Origin: Candidatus Zhuqueibacterota bacterium
GTDB taxonomy: Bacteria; Zhuqueibacterota; Zhuqueibacteria; Residuimicrobiales; Oceaniaggregativiventaceae
NCBI GenBank assembly: GCA_014728115.1
Contig: WJME01000305.1
Location: forward strand, 1-52,992
Length of the DNA stretch: 52,992 bases
Direction of reading: 5' to 3'
The notes beneath the pieces are model-generated. The model searched no databases and was not told the DNA's origin. It was given only the letters and a program-made list of their open reading frames with translations. The position numbers and the translations under genes were made by a program. Positions 6,608 through 15,142 of this stretch are shown piece after piece; the stretch's first letter is position 1; each line of letters begins with the position of its first letter.

Positions 6608-7345
6608 ATGCTTTCGTTCGCAAAAGAACTTTTTGGTCATAAAGTGATTACTTCGGACAATGAAATTGTGGGGACTCTGGATGATTTGCTCTTTGACGAC
6701 AGATATTGGACGATACGATATTTGGTTCTGGAAACCGGAAATTGGTTGCTGGATCGCAAAGTCGTTATTTCTCCATTTTCTCTTTTGCAGGCAGACTGGA
6801 AAGAAGCCGTCATTCCTGTTAATCTAAGCAAGGAACAAATCGAGTCGAGTCCGCAATTGGCTAAACATCAACCTGTCAGCCGAAAAAAAGAAGTCGAATT
6901 GGCAAAATATTATGGCTGGCCTTCTTATTGGGCAGGTATGGCCGCAAGAGTACCGGGTATTGTCGAGATGCCGATGGATACCGTTCCTGAAATCCCTATC
7001 GAAAACGAAGACGAGCCCGAACAAAAAGAAACTCATCTTCGCTCCATAAAATCCGTTACCGGCTATCATATTTTGGCACGTGACGGAGAAATAGGTCATG
7101 TAGAAGATTTTATTCTCAATCGCGAAAACTGGTTGATACGTCTCCTAGAGATAGACACACGAAACTGGTTGCCTGGAAAAAAGGTCGCTGTCTTTCCCCG
7201 TCTCATCGAAAAGGTCAGCTGGCTGGAACAGCGGTTGCACATCAAGGTGGATCAGGAAACCATTAAAAATGCTCCAGAATTTGAATCCAAAGAAATTACA
7301 ATTGTTGACTATGAACAAAAATTAAAAGAGTATTATACCCGTTAA
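6608..7345 (+). CDS. Protein with two PRC-barrel domains
   Basis: The 245-residue protein has a clear internal duplication. Residues about 5-75 and about 145-230 each carry the PRC-barrel pattern: a short Gly-containing start, Val-Gly-x-x-x-Asp-hydrophobic, a Trp-hydrophobic-Ile-Arg strand, an Asn-Trp-Leu hairpin, then Lys-Val-hydrophobic-Ile/Phe-Pro. Both copies share Asn-Trp-Leu-x-x-x-Lys-Val. An acidic linker separates them. PRC-barrel proteins bind partner proteins or RNA and often appear in stress operons; no enzyme activity is expected. AGGAG lies 7 nt before the ATG. It follows the receiver-like gene by 9 bp under the sigma-54-type promoter at 6166. Confidence 0.85.
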   Translation: MLSFAKELFGHKVITSDNEIVGTLDDLLFDDRYWTIRYLVLETGNWLLDRKVVISPFSLLQADWKEAVIPVNLSKEQIESSPQLAKHQPVSRKKEVELAKYYGWPSYWAGMAARVPGIVEMPMDTVPEIPIENEDEPEQKETHLRSIKSVTGYHILARDGEIGHVEDFILNRENWLIRLLEIDTRNWLPGKKVAVFPRLIEKVSWLEQRLHIKVDQETIKNAPEFESKEITIVDYEQKLKEYYTR

Positions 7346-7405
7346 TCGTTCCCCACACATTTTCAATCATAGTTATATTCTTCAAATCCCACTCATGGAG
7401 GCGCT

Positions 7406-8509
7406 ATGCTTTATACCACGCTTTTCCCTGGACGCTATGTACAAGGAAGCCAGGCCCTTCAAAGTCTCGGCGAAGAAATGAAGCGCCTGGGTAAAAATGC
7501 TTTGTTCATTTTGGATCCATATGTAGAAAAGAATATTTGGCCACAGATGGAAAATTCCACCTTGTCCGAAATCAGCGTTCATCTCTCAACCTTTGGCGGA
7601 GAATGCAGTGATAAAGAGATCGACAAGCAGGTCAAGGCAGGTAAAGAAAATAAAATCGATATTGTCGCAGGTATCGGTGGAGGAAAGACCCTGGACGCAG
7701 CCAAAGCTGTCGCACATGAATTGGCAGTCCCTGTGGCTATTATCCCGACCATTGCCTCTACAGATGCTCCTTGCAGCGCCCTGGCCGTGATCTATTCGCA
7801 GGAGGGCGAGTTTGACCGCTATCTTTTTCTCCCTAAAAATCCCGAACTCGTTCTCGTTGATTCGGAAATTATCGCCAATTCTCCGGTCAGATTTCTTGTC
7901 TCCGGTATGGGGGATGCTCTTGCCACCTGGTTCGAAGCCAATTCATGCCGGCAAAGTTTTGCTCCCAATATGAGCGGAAACTACGGATCCAATGCAGCAT
8001 ACACCCTCGCACAACTCTGTTATGATACGCTTATCGAGGAGGGATTGTCTGCCAAACGATCTGTTCAGGCGCATGCCGTGACCCCCGCACTCGATCACAT
8101 CATAGAAGCCAACACGCTGTTAAGCGGATTGGGATTCGAGAGTGGGGGACTGGCTGCTGCCCATGCGATTCATAATGGTCTGACGATCCTGCAAGATACC
8201 CATCACTATTATCATGGAGAAAAAGTGGCTTTTGGAACCCTCGCTTCCTTGTTTCTGACAGATAAACCACGTCAGATCGTAGAGCAGGTGTATTCGTTTT
8301 GTGAGACGATCGGACTTCCCACAACACTCGAGGATATCGGATTGACCAACGTTACGGATTATGAACTCGAAAGAGTCGCTGAAAGAGTCTGTGCAGAAGG
8401 AGAGACGATCCATAACGAAGCCCTGCCTGTAGAACCGGATATGGTCACGGCTGCTCTCAAAACAGCTGATATGGAAGGTCAAGGACGTAAAAACAGAACT
8501 GATTACTAG
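7406..8509 (+). CDS. gldA: Glycerol dehydrogenase (iron/zinc alcohol dehydrogenase family)
   Basis: GldA oxidises glycerol to dihydroxyacetone with NAD, or reduces dihydroxyacetone. The 367-residue length matches the family. The NAD-binding GIGGGKTLD (89-97) and the Ile-Pro-Thr-Ile-Ala-Ser-Thr-Asp block (113-120) are present. The three metal ligands expected for glycerol dehydrogenases are visible: Asp170 in GMGD, His253 in AAHAIHNG and His270 in HGEKVAFG. GGAGG stands 5 nt before the ATG. The treT gene follows after 17 bp, suggesting co-expression with sugar or compatible-solute genes. Other polyol dehydrogenases of the same fold cannot be ruled out. Confidence 0.9.
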   Translation: MLYTTLFPGRYVQGSQALQSLGEEMKRLGKNALFILDPYVEKNIWPQMENSTLSEISVHLSTFGGECSDKEIDKQVKAGKENKIDIVAGIGGGKTLDAAKAVAHELAVPVAIIPTIASTDAPCSALAVIYSQEGEFDRYLFLPKNPELVLVDSEIIANSPVRFLVSGMGDALATWFEANSCRQSFAPNMSGNYGSNAAYTLAQLCYDTLIEEGLSAKRSVQAHAVTPALDHIIEANTLLSGLGFESGGLAAAHAIHNGLTILQDTHHYYHGEKVAFGTLASLFLTDKPRQIVEQVYSFCETIGLPTTLEDIGLTNVTDYELERVAERVCAEGETIHNEALPVEPDMVTAALKTADMEGQGRKNRTDY

Positions 8510-8526
8510 TCAGGAGCTATTCATAT

Positions 8527-9756
8527 ATGAACAATTCTTTTGATATGATTACCATCGATGATTATTTACCTTTGATCGGCAAGGAACGTATCGATCGAAT
8601 CAAGGAAAAAGCCAGCCTCCTTAAAAATTTTCATATCGTGCATGTGAATTCCACCTATTATGGTGGCGGTGTCGCCCAACTGCTCTCATCGGTGACCAAC
8701 CTGACCAACAGCCTCGGTATCGATACCGGTTGGAGAGTCCTGCAAGGGTCCCCTGATTTTTTCGGGGTCACCAAAAAAATGCACAATGCTCTTCAAGGAG
8801 ATGAAATCAATCTAACTGCCCGGAAAATAAAAATTTTCGAACAGGTGATTTATCAAAATGCACTGAGAAATCATCTCGATCACGATGCTGTTATTATTCA
8901 TGATCCTCAGCCCTTGCCTATGATCTTACATTATCGCAAAAAGGGTCCGTGGATTTGGCGATGCCATATAGATCTCTCGCAAAGGGATAAGGAACTGTGG
9001 GAATATCTGATTCATTTTGTTGAAAGATACGATGCCATGGTCATATCCTCAGAGGATTATAGACAGCAGCTGAAAACTCCACAGCGAATCATCATGCCTG
9101 CCATCGATCCGTTTAGTATTACCAACATGGACTTGTCGGAAAACCAGATTGCCGAGCGGTTAAAGCATTATGAAATTCCCACTGATCTTCCTCTGGTTGT
9201 GCAAATTTCCCGATTCGATCCATGGAAAGATCCGCATGGTGTGATACAGGCCTTTAAAAAAGCGCGCAAAGAGATCGATGCAACTCTGGTTTTACTCGGT
9301 GAAGTGGCCACTGATGACCCGGAGGGTCCAAAGGTCTATCAATCCATTCTGGACCAACAGGAAGAAAGGATTATTATATTGAGCAAGGCCGATACCGCTC
9401 TTGTCAATGCCTTGCAAAGAAAGGCCTCGGTGATTCTGCAAAAGTCTTTGCGTGAAGGTTTTGGCCTAACGGTTTCCGAAGCGATGTGGAAAGGCACTCC
9501 TGTCATTGGCGGGAACGTGGGAGGAATTCGCCATCAAATAACCGATGGGGAAAATGGTTTTCTTGTCGATTCTGTGGATCAGGCTGCCGAGAGGATTGTT
9601 CAGCTTTTGACAGATAAAAATATGGCCAAAGAAATGGGTGAAAAAGGCCGCGAAATCGTCCGCGAAAAATTTCTTTTGTCCCGATATATTGAAGACTATA
9701 TCGATCTGTTTAATGGGTTTGAAACCAACTTTAAATTAAAAAATCATATCGACTGA
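8527..9756 (+). CDS. treT: Trehalose glycosyltransferring synthase (GT4)
   Basis: The TreT-type enzyme makes trehalose from an NDP-glucose and glucose, reversibly. The 409-residue protein shows the family's N-terminal signature Val-Asn-Ser-Thr...GGGVAQLL (about 40-53) and the Phe-Phe-x-Val-Thr-Lys-Lys-x-His-Asn block (about 78-88), which separate TreT from generic GT4 enzymes. His-Asp-Pro-Gln-Pro (about 124) and Trp-Arg-Cys-His-Ile-Asp follow. The C-terminal donor domain carries the E-x7-E motif in REGFGLTVSEAMWKGTPVIGG (about 312-332). It is between gldA and the PfkB-HAD gene, and a terminator follows directly. Trehalose is a plausible stress solute here. Confidence 0.85.
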   Translation: MNNSFDMITIDDYLPLIGKERIDRIKEKASLLKNFHIVHVNSTYYGGGVAQLLSSVTNLTNSLGIDTGWRVLQGSPDFFGVTKKMHNALQGDEINLTARKIKIFEQVIYQNALRNHLDHDAVIIHDPQPLPMILHYRKKGPWIWRCHIDLSQRDKELWEYLIHFVERYDAMVISSEDYRQQLKTPQRIIMPAIDPFSITNMDLSENQIAERLKHYEIPTDLPLVVQISRFDPWKDPHGVIQAFKKARKEIDATLVLLGEVATDDPEGPKVYQSILDQQEERIIILSKADTALVNALQRKASVILQKSLREGFGLTVSEAMWKGTPVIGGNVGGIRHQITDGENGFLVDSVDQAAERIVQLLTDKNMAKEMGEKGREIVREKFLLSRYIEDYIDLFNGFETNFKLKNHID

Positions 9757-9760
9757 TTTC

Positions 9761-9785
9761 AAGGCGCTTTTTAGCGCCTTTTTTT
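9761..9785 (+). terminator. Intrinsic terminator after treT
   Basis: An 8-bp stem AAGGCGCT/AGCGCCTT (9761-9768 with 9773-9780) has a TTTT loop and a following T-run to 9785. Confidence 0.92.
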
Positions 9786-9894
9786 ATCCTGCCCATAAAT
9801 CATTTGCATCTTGCCTATAAACCATTATATTCTAAACTGCTTACGTTCTTTAATAAAGGTTGTCATTTCGTTACGCCCAACATGGAGAACCAAT

Positions 9895-11811
9895 ATGCAT
9901 CATACAGAATGGATTGAAAAAGAACCATTAAAGAATATTTTAGGAGCTATTCAGGAGGCCAAAATTGCTGTGATTGGTGATTTTTGTCTGGATGTGTACT
10001 GGATTATTGATATGGACCGCAGTGAAAAATCACTTGAAACCGGCAAAGAAACCCATCCGGTGCGTGAGCAACGCTACTCACTGGGGGGCGCAGGAAATGT
10101 GGTGGCCAACCTGGTAGACATGGGAGTGGGAGAGGTTTATGCCTTTGGTGTCAGAGGTCAAGATCCGTTTGGAGAAGAACTCTATCGACTTTTACTTGAT
10201 AAAGAGGTCAACTGCGAACATCTCATCACCGATTCACCGGAATATTGGCAGACACTGACCTATTGTAAGCCTTTTATCGGTGAAGAAGAGCTGTCCCGGC
10301 TGGATATGGGGAATTTCAATCAGCTTTCCGATCACACGGCCACCGAGCTCATCGATCGCTTTGCGGCTCAATTGTCCGAGTTCAATGTCATTATCGTAAA
10401 TCAGCAAGTAGAATCCGGTATCCATACATTGTTTTTTCAAGCGTGTCTTAAAAAGGTCATGGATGATCAACCGGATAAAATATTTATATATGATGGCCGC
10501 CATATACACGATGTCTATACAAGCGCATGGCTCAAAATCAATGATCATGAAGCGGCTCAACGCATCGGTCACTCTTTTGACCCGCATGATATTGTCCCCA
10601 AAAAACTGGCTGTGCAGGCCGCCAAAGAGCTCTATGAGCGTTACAAAAAGCCCATTATCGTCACTTGCGGGGACAGGGGATGTGTCGTGCAAGGCCCAAA
10701 GCAGTCATTATCTATTCCCGGCATTCAGGTGCTCGGCAAAATCGACTCTGTGGGCGCAGGCGACAGTTTCCTGGCTGGCTTGGCTGCGTCTCTGGCTGCC
10801 GAAGCACCTCTTGACCAGGCCGCTCAGATAGGAAATTTTGTCGCTGCAGTAACGATCACAAAAATCGGCCGGACCGGTACTGCGACCCCGCAGGAAATTT
10901 TGGCCACCGGAACTCATCCGGCCTATGTATATGAACCGGAATTGGCAAAAGATCAGCGCCAGGCCCGGTACTGGAAAGACTCGGATATCGAGGTCGTTAG
11001 GTCCTTTCCCGATGCGGTAGACATAAAGATTGCCATATTTGATCATGATGGCACGATATCGACTCTGCGTGAAGGGTGGGAAGAAGTCATGGAACCCATG
11101 ATGATCCGGGCCATCATGGGGGATCATTATGCGTCCGCGGATGAATCCCTGTACCACCGAATTCGCGCCAGAGTGAACAAATATATCGATCAGACCACGG
11201 GTATACAAACCCTAACACAGATGCAAGGGTTGGTCAACATGGTCAGAGAATTCGAACTCGTGCCCGGGGATCGAATTCTCGATGCCAAAGGGTACAAGGA
11301 GATTTACAACGACGCACTGATGCAAAGAGTAAAACGTCGAATAGAACGGCTGGAAAAAGGTGAACTAGAGATTGAGGATGTGGTTTTAAAAAATGCTCCC
11401 CAGTTTTTGCATCTGCTCCATAAAGCCGGTATCAAACTCTATCTGGCCAGTGGCACAGATACCCCGGACGTGATTGCAGAGGCGACTGCTCTCGGTTATG
11501 CCGATTTGTTCCAGGGCCGTATTTATGGCTCTGAGGGAAAGATGGATCAGGAAGCCAAACAGGTCGTGCTGGATCGAATTTTGGCAGATATCGGCGCGGC
11601 CAGAAATCATTTGATTACTTTTGGTGACGGTCCTGTGGAAATGCGGGAAACCTTTCAGCGAGGAGGATTGACCATGGGCATAGCCAGTGATGAGATCCGA
11701 CGCTATGGATTGAATGCCGATAAAAGAACTCGTCTGATTCGTGCAGGAGCCATGTCTATTGTTTCCGATTTTTCACAGATCCAACAGTTAAAGACATTTT
11801 TGCAAATCTAA
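9895..11811 (+). CDS. Fused PfkB-family sugar kinase and HAD-family phosphatase
   Basis: The 638-residue protein has two enzyme domains. Residues about 20-345 are a ribokinase/PfkB kinase closest in pattern to the kinase half of HldE: Val-Ile-Gly-Asp...Leu-Asp at the start, Gly-Gly-Ala-Gly-Asn-Val (about 64-69), and the catalytic GAGD anion-hole motif near 287-290. Residues about 378-638 are a HAD hydrolase: nucleophile motif Asp-His-Asp-Gly-Thr (about 383), a helical cap, Leu-Ala-Ser-Gly-Thr, and Phe-Gly-Asp-Gly near 577. A kinase and a phosphatase in one chain is uncommon. The sugar is unknown. The frame is open back to 9811; ATG 9895 is chosen for the GGAGAA 6 nt before it. Confidence 0.85.
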   Translation: MHHTEWIEKEPLKNILGAIQEAKIAVIGDFCLDVYWIIDMDRSEKSLETGKETHPVREQRYSLGGAGNVVANLVDMGVGEVYAFGVRGQDPFGEELYRLLLDKEVNCEHLITDSPEYWQTLTYCKPFIGEEELSRLDMGNFNQLSDHTATELIDRFAAQLSEFNVIIVNQQVESGIHTLFFQACLKKVMDDQPDKIFIYDGRHIHDVYTSAWLKINDHEAAQRIGHSFDPHDIVPKKLAVQAAKELYERYKKPIIVTCGDRGCVVQGPKQSLSIPGIQVLGKIDSVGAGDSFLAGLAASLAAEAPLDQAAQIGNFVAAVTITKIGRTGTATPQEILATGTHPAYVYEPELAKDQRQARYWKDSDIEVVRSFPDAVDIKIAIFDHDGTISTLREGWEEVMEPMMIRAIMGDHYASADESLYHRIRARVNKYIDQTTGIQTLTQMQGLVNMVREFELVPGDRILDAKGYKEIYNDALMQRVKRRIERLEKGELEIEDVVLKNAPQFLHLLHKAGIKLYLASGTDTPDVIAEATALGYADLFQGRIYGSEGKMDQEAKQVVLDRILADIGAARNHLITFGDGPVEMRETFQRGGLTMGIASDEIRRYGLNADKRTRLIRAGAMSIVSDFSQIQQLKTFLQI

Positions 11812-11960
11812 AAGGATGGCTCGATTTTTGAAACAATTATTACCAAAACAACATCATTTGAATGGTTCTTGAAAATCAATGTCTTGCACCTATTTGGTAG
11901 CCCGAGGGGCATGACGAGCATGGTCGAATGTGACATAATCTGAACAAAGGGATGGTGACT

Positions 11961-13133
11961 ATGCCCCATAAAAGCATCGTAATGGTTGGGCCTCTTCCCC
12001 CACAAGTCGGGGGAATAGAAACATTTGTTTTCAATATCATGCAATCGAACCTCGTTCAAAAGCATGATATCAAACTCATCAATATCAGTAAACCGCTCAT
12101 TACAAAAAAACCTGAATTTCGAACGCTTTCCGGTTATCGACGTTGTTTTGGGCGGGGGATAAAGGTATTGGTTATCAGCTATAGCTATTCGGTTTTGTTC
12201 TTTTTCAAGTTTTTGTGGACACTCTTTTCCCGTCGTGTGGATATTGTTCACCTCCATACCGCCTCTTATACCTCTTTTTGGGAAAAATGCGCCTACATTT
12301 GGGTGGCAAAGGCATTACGCAAAAAAGTGATCATTCATATGCATGCATCGCGATTTGAACAGTTTTACGATGAGAGTCATGTTCTTTTTCAGAGATGGAT
12401 CGCTTATTTTCTGTCTCTATGCGATCATGTGATTGTCCTCTCCAAATCATGGTACAGATTCTATACCCGCTTTCTCAATCCTGCTAAACTCGAGCGCGTA
12501 CCGAATGGTATTGACCTGCGACTGGAGCGTACCCAGTCCAAAAGTGAAACACCAAGAGTCGTTTTTCTCGGTGAAGTAGGAAAACGCAAAGGGATCTATG
12601 ATTTGATCTCTGCAGCCCACCTGCTAAAAGCAAAGGGATTGAATATTACCTATGATGTTATTGGACCAGGGGAGATTCTTCGAGCTAAAAAATCAGCCGA
12701 AAATGCAAATTTGCATCACGAGTTTCATTTTCATGGGCCCCTGGCTGGCAAAGAAAAAGTAAAGGTGCTTTCAAGAGCATGGATCATGTCACTTCCTTCT
12801 TATGCAGAAGGCATGCCACTGGCTGTGCTTGAAGCCATGGCTGCTGGCTGCGCGATTGTCTCTTCATCGGTCGGGGGTATCCCTGATGTGATTGATCATG
12901 GAAAGCATGGCTATCTTTTTAAACCCGGTGACATTGAAGCATTTGCTGACTATATTTCACATCTGGTCGCGAATCCGTCTCTTTTAAGCCAATTTCAAAG
13001 GGCGAGTCTGGAACGTGTCAGGGCATTCGACATTAACGCCTGTGCAGATCAGATCGACCGGATCTATCAGGGAACGGAAACTCTTACAGATATCAAAGGT
13101 AATTCCCTCTCGCACCATAAAGTACTTGTTTGA
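11961..13133 (+). CDS. Glycosyltransferase family 4 protein
   Basis: This retaining GT-B glycosyltransferase likely adds a sugar to a cell-surface glycan or polysaccharide intermediate. It has 390 residues. The N-terminal domain has the Gly-Gly-Ile-Glu-Thr acceptor-side motif (about 16-20) and a hydrophobic stretch (about 65-80) that may sit on the membrane. The donor domain begins at Val-Val-Phe-Leu-Gly-Glu and carries the E-x7-E motif in SYAEGMPLAVLEAMAAGCAIV. AAAGGG lies 9 nt before ATG 11961, so I prefer it to the ATG at 11952, which overlaps the ribosome site. A terminator follows. Acceptor and donor are unknown. Confidence 0.85.
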   Translation: MPHKSIVMVGPLPPQVGGIETFVFNIMQSNLVQKHDIKLINISKPLITKKPEFRTLSGYRRCFGRGIKVLVISYSYSVLFFFKFLWTLFSRRVDIVHLHTASYTSFWEKCAYIWVAKALRKKVIIHMHASRFEQFYDESHVLFQRWIAYFLSLCDHVIVLSKSWYRFYTRFLNPAKLERVPNGIDLRLERTQSKSETPRVVFLGEVGKRKGIYDLISAAHLLKAKGLNITYDVIGPGEILRAKKSAENANLHHEFHFHGPLAGKEKVKVLSRAWIMSLPSYAEGMPLAVLEAMAAGCAIVSSSVGGIPDVIDHGKHGYLFKPGDIEAFADYISHLVANPSLLSQFQRASLERVRAFDINACADQIDRIYQGTETLTDIKGNSLSHHKVLV

Positions 13134-13204
13134 TCTATTTTTATCTTGCATTTTTATTTTTTTATTTTTATTATACCCTATTCTGCTGGTAACCAGAGTG
13201 GAGC

Positions 13205-13229
13205 AGGAACGTCTAACGTTCCTTTTTTT
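13205..13229 (+). terminator. Intrinsic terminator
   Basis: The stem GGAACGT/ACGTTCC encloses a very short loop and is followed by seven T (13223-13229). It separates the glycosyltransferase gene from the HU gene. Confidence 0.85.
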
Positions 13230-13255
13230 ATGAAACGTCCACAATAGAGGCAAAG

Positions 13256-13537
13256 ATGACCAAGGCCGAAATGGTAAATAAAATAGCAGAAGGTACGGGT
13301 TTGACTAAAGTCGAAACCCAGGCCGCTATCGACGGTTTTTTGGCAATGCTAAAATTTGCTCTCAAACAGGGAGATCGCGTGGAGCTGCGTGGGTTTGGCA
13401 CATTCAAGACCGTAACCCGGCAGGAACGAAGCGCCAGGAATCCGGCAACGAATGAACCCATGACAATTCCTGAACACGAGACTGCCGTGTTCAGAGCTTC
13501 GAAAGAATTGAAAAAATATTTGAATAATCGATCTTAA
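13256..13537 (+). CDS. HU/IHF-family DNA-bending protein (copy 1)
   Basis: The 93-residue nucleoid protein begins Met-Thr-Lys-Ala-Glu-Met and has the two N-terminal helices. The flexible DNA-binding arm includes Leu-Arg-Gly-Phe-Gly-Thr-Phe and Ala-Arg-Asn-Pro-Ala-Thr-Asn-Glu (about 46-70). The closing helix is Phe-Arg-Ala-Ser-Lys-Glu-Leu-Lys. This is the canonical HU length. It bends DNA as a dimer and compacts the nucleoid. GAGG lies upstream of the ATG. The gene precedes a tiny ribosomal-type peptide gene by 26 bp. A second, longer IHF-type copy lies at 29438. Confidence 0.95.
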   Translation: MTKAEMVNKIAEGTGLTKVETQAAIDGFLAMLKFALKQGDRVELRGFGTFKTVTRQERSARNPATNEPMTIPEHETAVFRASKELKKYLNNRS

Positions 13538-13563
13538 CAACCTTATGATGAGGAGGATTCACG

Positions 13564-13656
13564 GTGCCTAGTGGTAAAAAACGAAAACGACATAAAATAG
13601 CAACCCATAAACGTAAAAAAAGACTCCGTAAAAACCGACACAAGAAAAAGAAATAA
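13564..13656 (+). CDS. COX24/AURKAIP1-domain small ribosomal protein (bS22/mS38-like)
   Basis: The 30-residue, extremely basic peptide begins Met-Pro-Ser-Gly-Lys-Lys-Arg-Lys-Arg-His-Lys. Its Thr-His-Lys-Arg-Lys-Lys-Arg-Leu-Arg-Lys-Asn-Arg-His core is the DUF1713/COX24 pattern. The family includes mycobacterial bS22 and mitochondrial mS38, which sit on the small ribosomal subunit near the decoding site; near-identical peptides are common in Bacteroidota. The start is GTG, with a perfect AGGAGG 7 nt upstream (13551-13556), which confirms that this short frame is translated. It is probably co-transcribed with the HU gene just upstream. A ribosomal role is known for relatives and inferred here. 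Confidence 0.85.
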   Translation: MPSGKKRKRHKIATHKRKKRLRKNRHKKKK

Positions 13657-13861
13657 GTTAGTGATTTTGTTGATAACCGTCTTTAGCTCAACATGTTTTC
13701 CATAGATTGTTGGCTTTAATATCAGCAAGAATGATCGAGTTTTTTCGTCAACACTGACATAGATATAGGGCTAAGAAAAAATCAATCTTGGCCCTTTAAA
13801 TTTTAAACCGGTTTTTAAGAGAAATAACAGGGTCGATCTCTCACCAGGTAATGACCGCTCC

Positions 13862-15142
13862 ATGAATGAATCTTATCTTCAAGAACATATTTATTCTGTT
13901 GCACAAATCACTCAGGAAATCAAAACCTTTTTGGAAAGTGAATTTCCATCAGTATGGGTTACGGGCGAAATTTCAAATTTTACCCATCATAGCTCCGGCC
14001 ATATGTATTTTTCCTTAAAAGACGATCAGGCACAGATCAATTGCGTGATGTGGCGCTCCCGTAATATGCAGTTGTCTTTTCGCCCCCAGGCCGGACTTAA
14101 AATTGTCGCCTGGGGACAGATACGCGTCTATGAAAAGCGTGGCAATTATCAATTGGATTGTCTAAAGATGTTGCCCGCCGGAGTCGGGGATTTGCAACAG
14201 GCTTTTGAAGCCTTGAAAAAAAAGCTGTACGATGAAGGTTTGTTCGATGAACAATCCAAACAACCTCTGCCTGTTTTTCCCAAACGAGTGGCAATCATCA
14301 CCTCTCCTACAGGAGCCGCTATTCGGGATATTATTCATATCATGAACAAGCGCATGCCTTTGACAGAGATTATTTTGCGTCCCACTTTGGTGCAGGGAGA
14401 GGGTGCTGCCGACGATATTGCAGCCGCTCTCCGCGATGTCAATGACTATGCACACGTCGATGTCATCATTGTCGGCAGAGGAGGAGGCTCTTTGGAAGAT
14501 CTGTGGGCCTTTAATGAAGAAAAAGTTGCCAGAGCGATTTTCGCATCCAGGATTCCCGTCATTTCTGCTGTTGGTCACGAAATTGATTTTACCATTGCTG
14601 ATTTTGTCGCCGATTACCGCGCACCTACTCCCTCGGCTGCCGCCCAAGTGGTCATCCCGGATCAAAAAGAGTTGCTCGCGACTTGTTCTGGCCAATTCAA
14701 GCGTTCTCTGATGGCCGTGACCATTGCTTATAAAGATAAACGAAAAAAACTTAAAGACCTTTCGAAACGCTATGCATTCAAGCGTCCCCAGGATCGACTT
14801 TTACAACATCAGCAACGGCTGGATGAATTGTACGACCGCATCACCTGGATCATAAAACAAACACTCGAGAATTATAATCGATCTTTACGACATTTGCACT
14901 CACGGCTCGCTGGCTTGCATCCCCGTTCCATACTAAAGCGGGGATATGCTATGGTCCGCAATGAAAAAAAACAATCAATGCAAACCAGCCATAGCGATTT
15001 GGAGAACGGGGATGTGCTTAATATCTATTTTTATGATGGAGCGGTTCAGACCAGGATCTCGAAAACTGATCTGGAATATGACTCACTCCAGGCTCTGATA
15101 CAAAAAATGGATTTTCAAGGAAAAAATGATGAAAAAGCTTGA
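13862..15142 (+). CDS. xseA: Exodeoxyribonuclease VII large subunit
   Basis: XseA is the catalytic subunit of exonuclease VII, which degrades single-stranded DNA from both ends with XseB. The 426 residues hold an OB-fold DNA-binding domain (about 10-105), then the catalytic domain with KRVAIITSPTGAAIRDI (141-157), GRGGGSLEDLWAFNEE (205-220) and VGHEIDFTIADFVADYRAPTPSAAA (237-261). A coiled-coil-rich C-terminal region binds small subunits. The stop overlaps the start of xseB by 17 bp, so the two are translationally coupled. Confidence 0.97.
   Translation: MNESYLQEHIYSVAQITQEIKTFLESEFPSVWVTGEISNFTHHSSGHMYFSLKDDQAQINCVMWRSRNMQLSFRPQAGLKIVAWGQIRVYEKRGNYQLDCLKMLPAGVGDLQQAFEALKKKLYDEGLFDEQSKQPLPVFPKRVAIITSPTGAAIRDIIHIMNKRMPLTEIILRPTLVQGEGAADDIAAALRDVNDYAHVDVIIVGRGGGSLEDLWAFNEEKVARAIFASRIPVISAVGHEIDFTIADFVADYRAPTPSAAAQVVIPDQKELLATCSGQFKRSLMAVTIAYKDKRKKLKDLSKRYAFKRPQDRLLQHQQRLDELYDRITWIIKQTLENYNRSLRHLHSRLAGLHPRSILKRGYAMVRNEKKQSMQTSHSDLENGDVLNIYFYDGAVQTRISKTDLEYDSLQALIQKMDFQGKNDEKA

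Noticed and set aside
10234..11208. Two long minus-strand frames under the PfkB-HAD gene
   Set aside because: The plus-strand frame has complete kinase and HAD motifs; the antisense frames show none.
14162..14695. 177-residue minus-strand frame with Gly/Asn/Asp-rich sequence
   Set aside because: Shadow of xseA, which has all its catalytic motifs on the plus strand.
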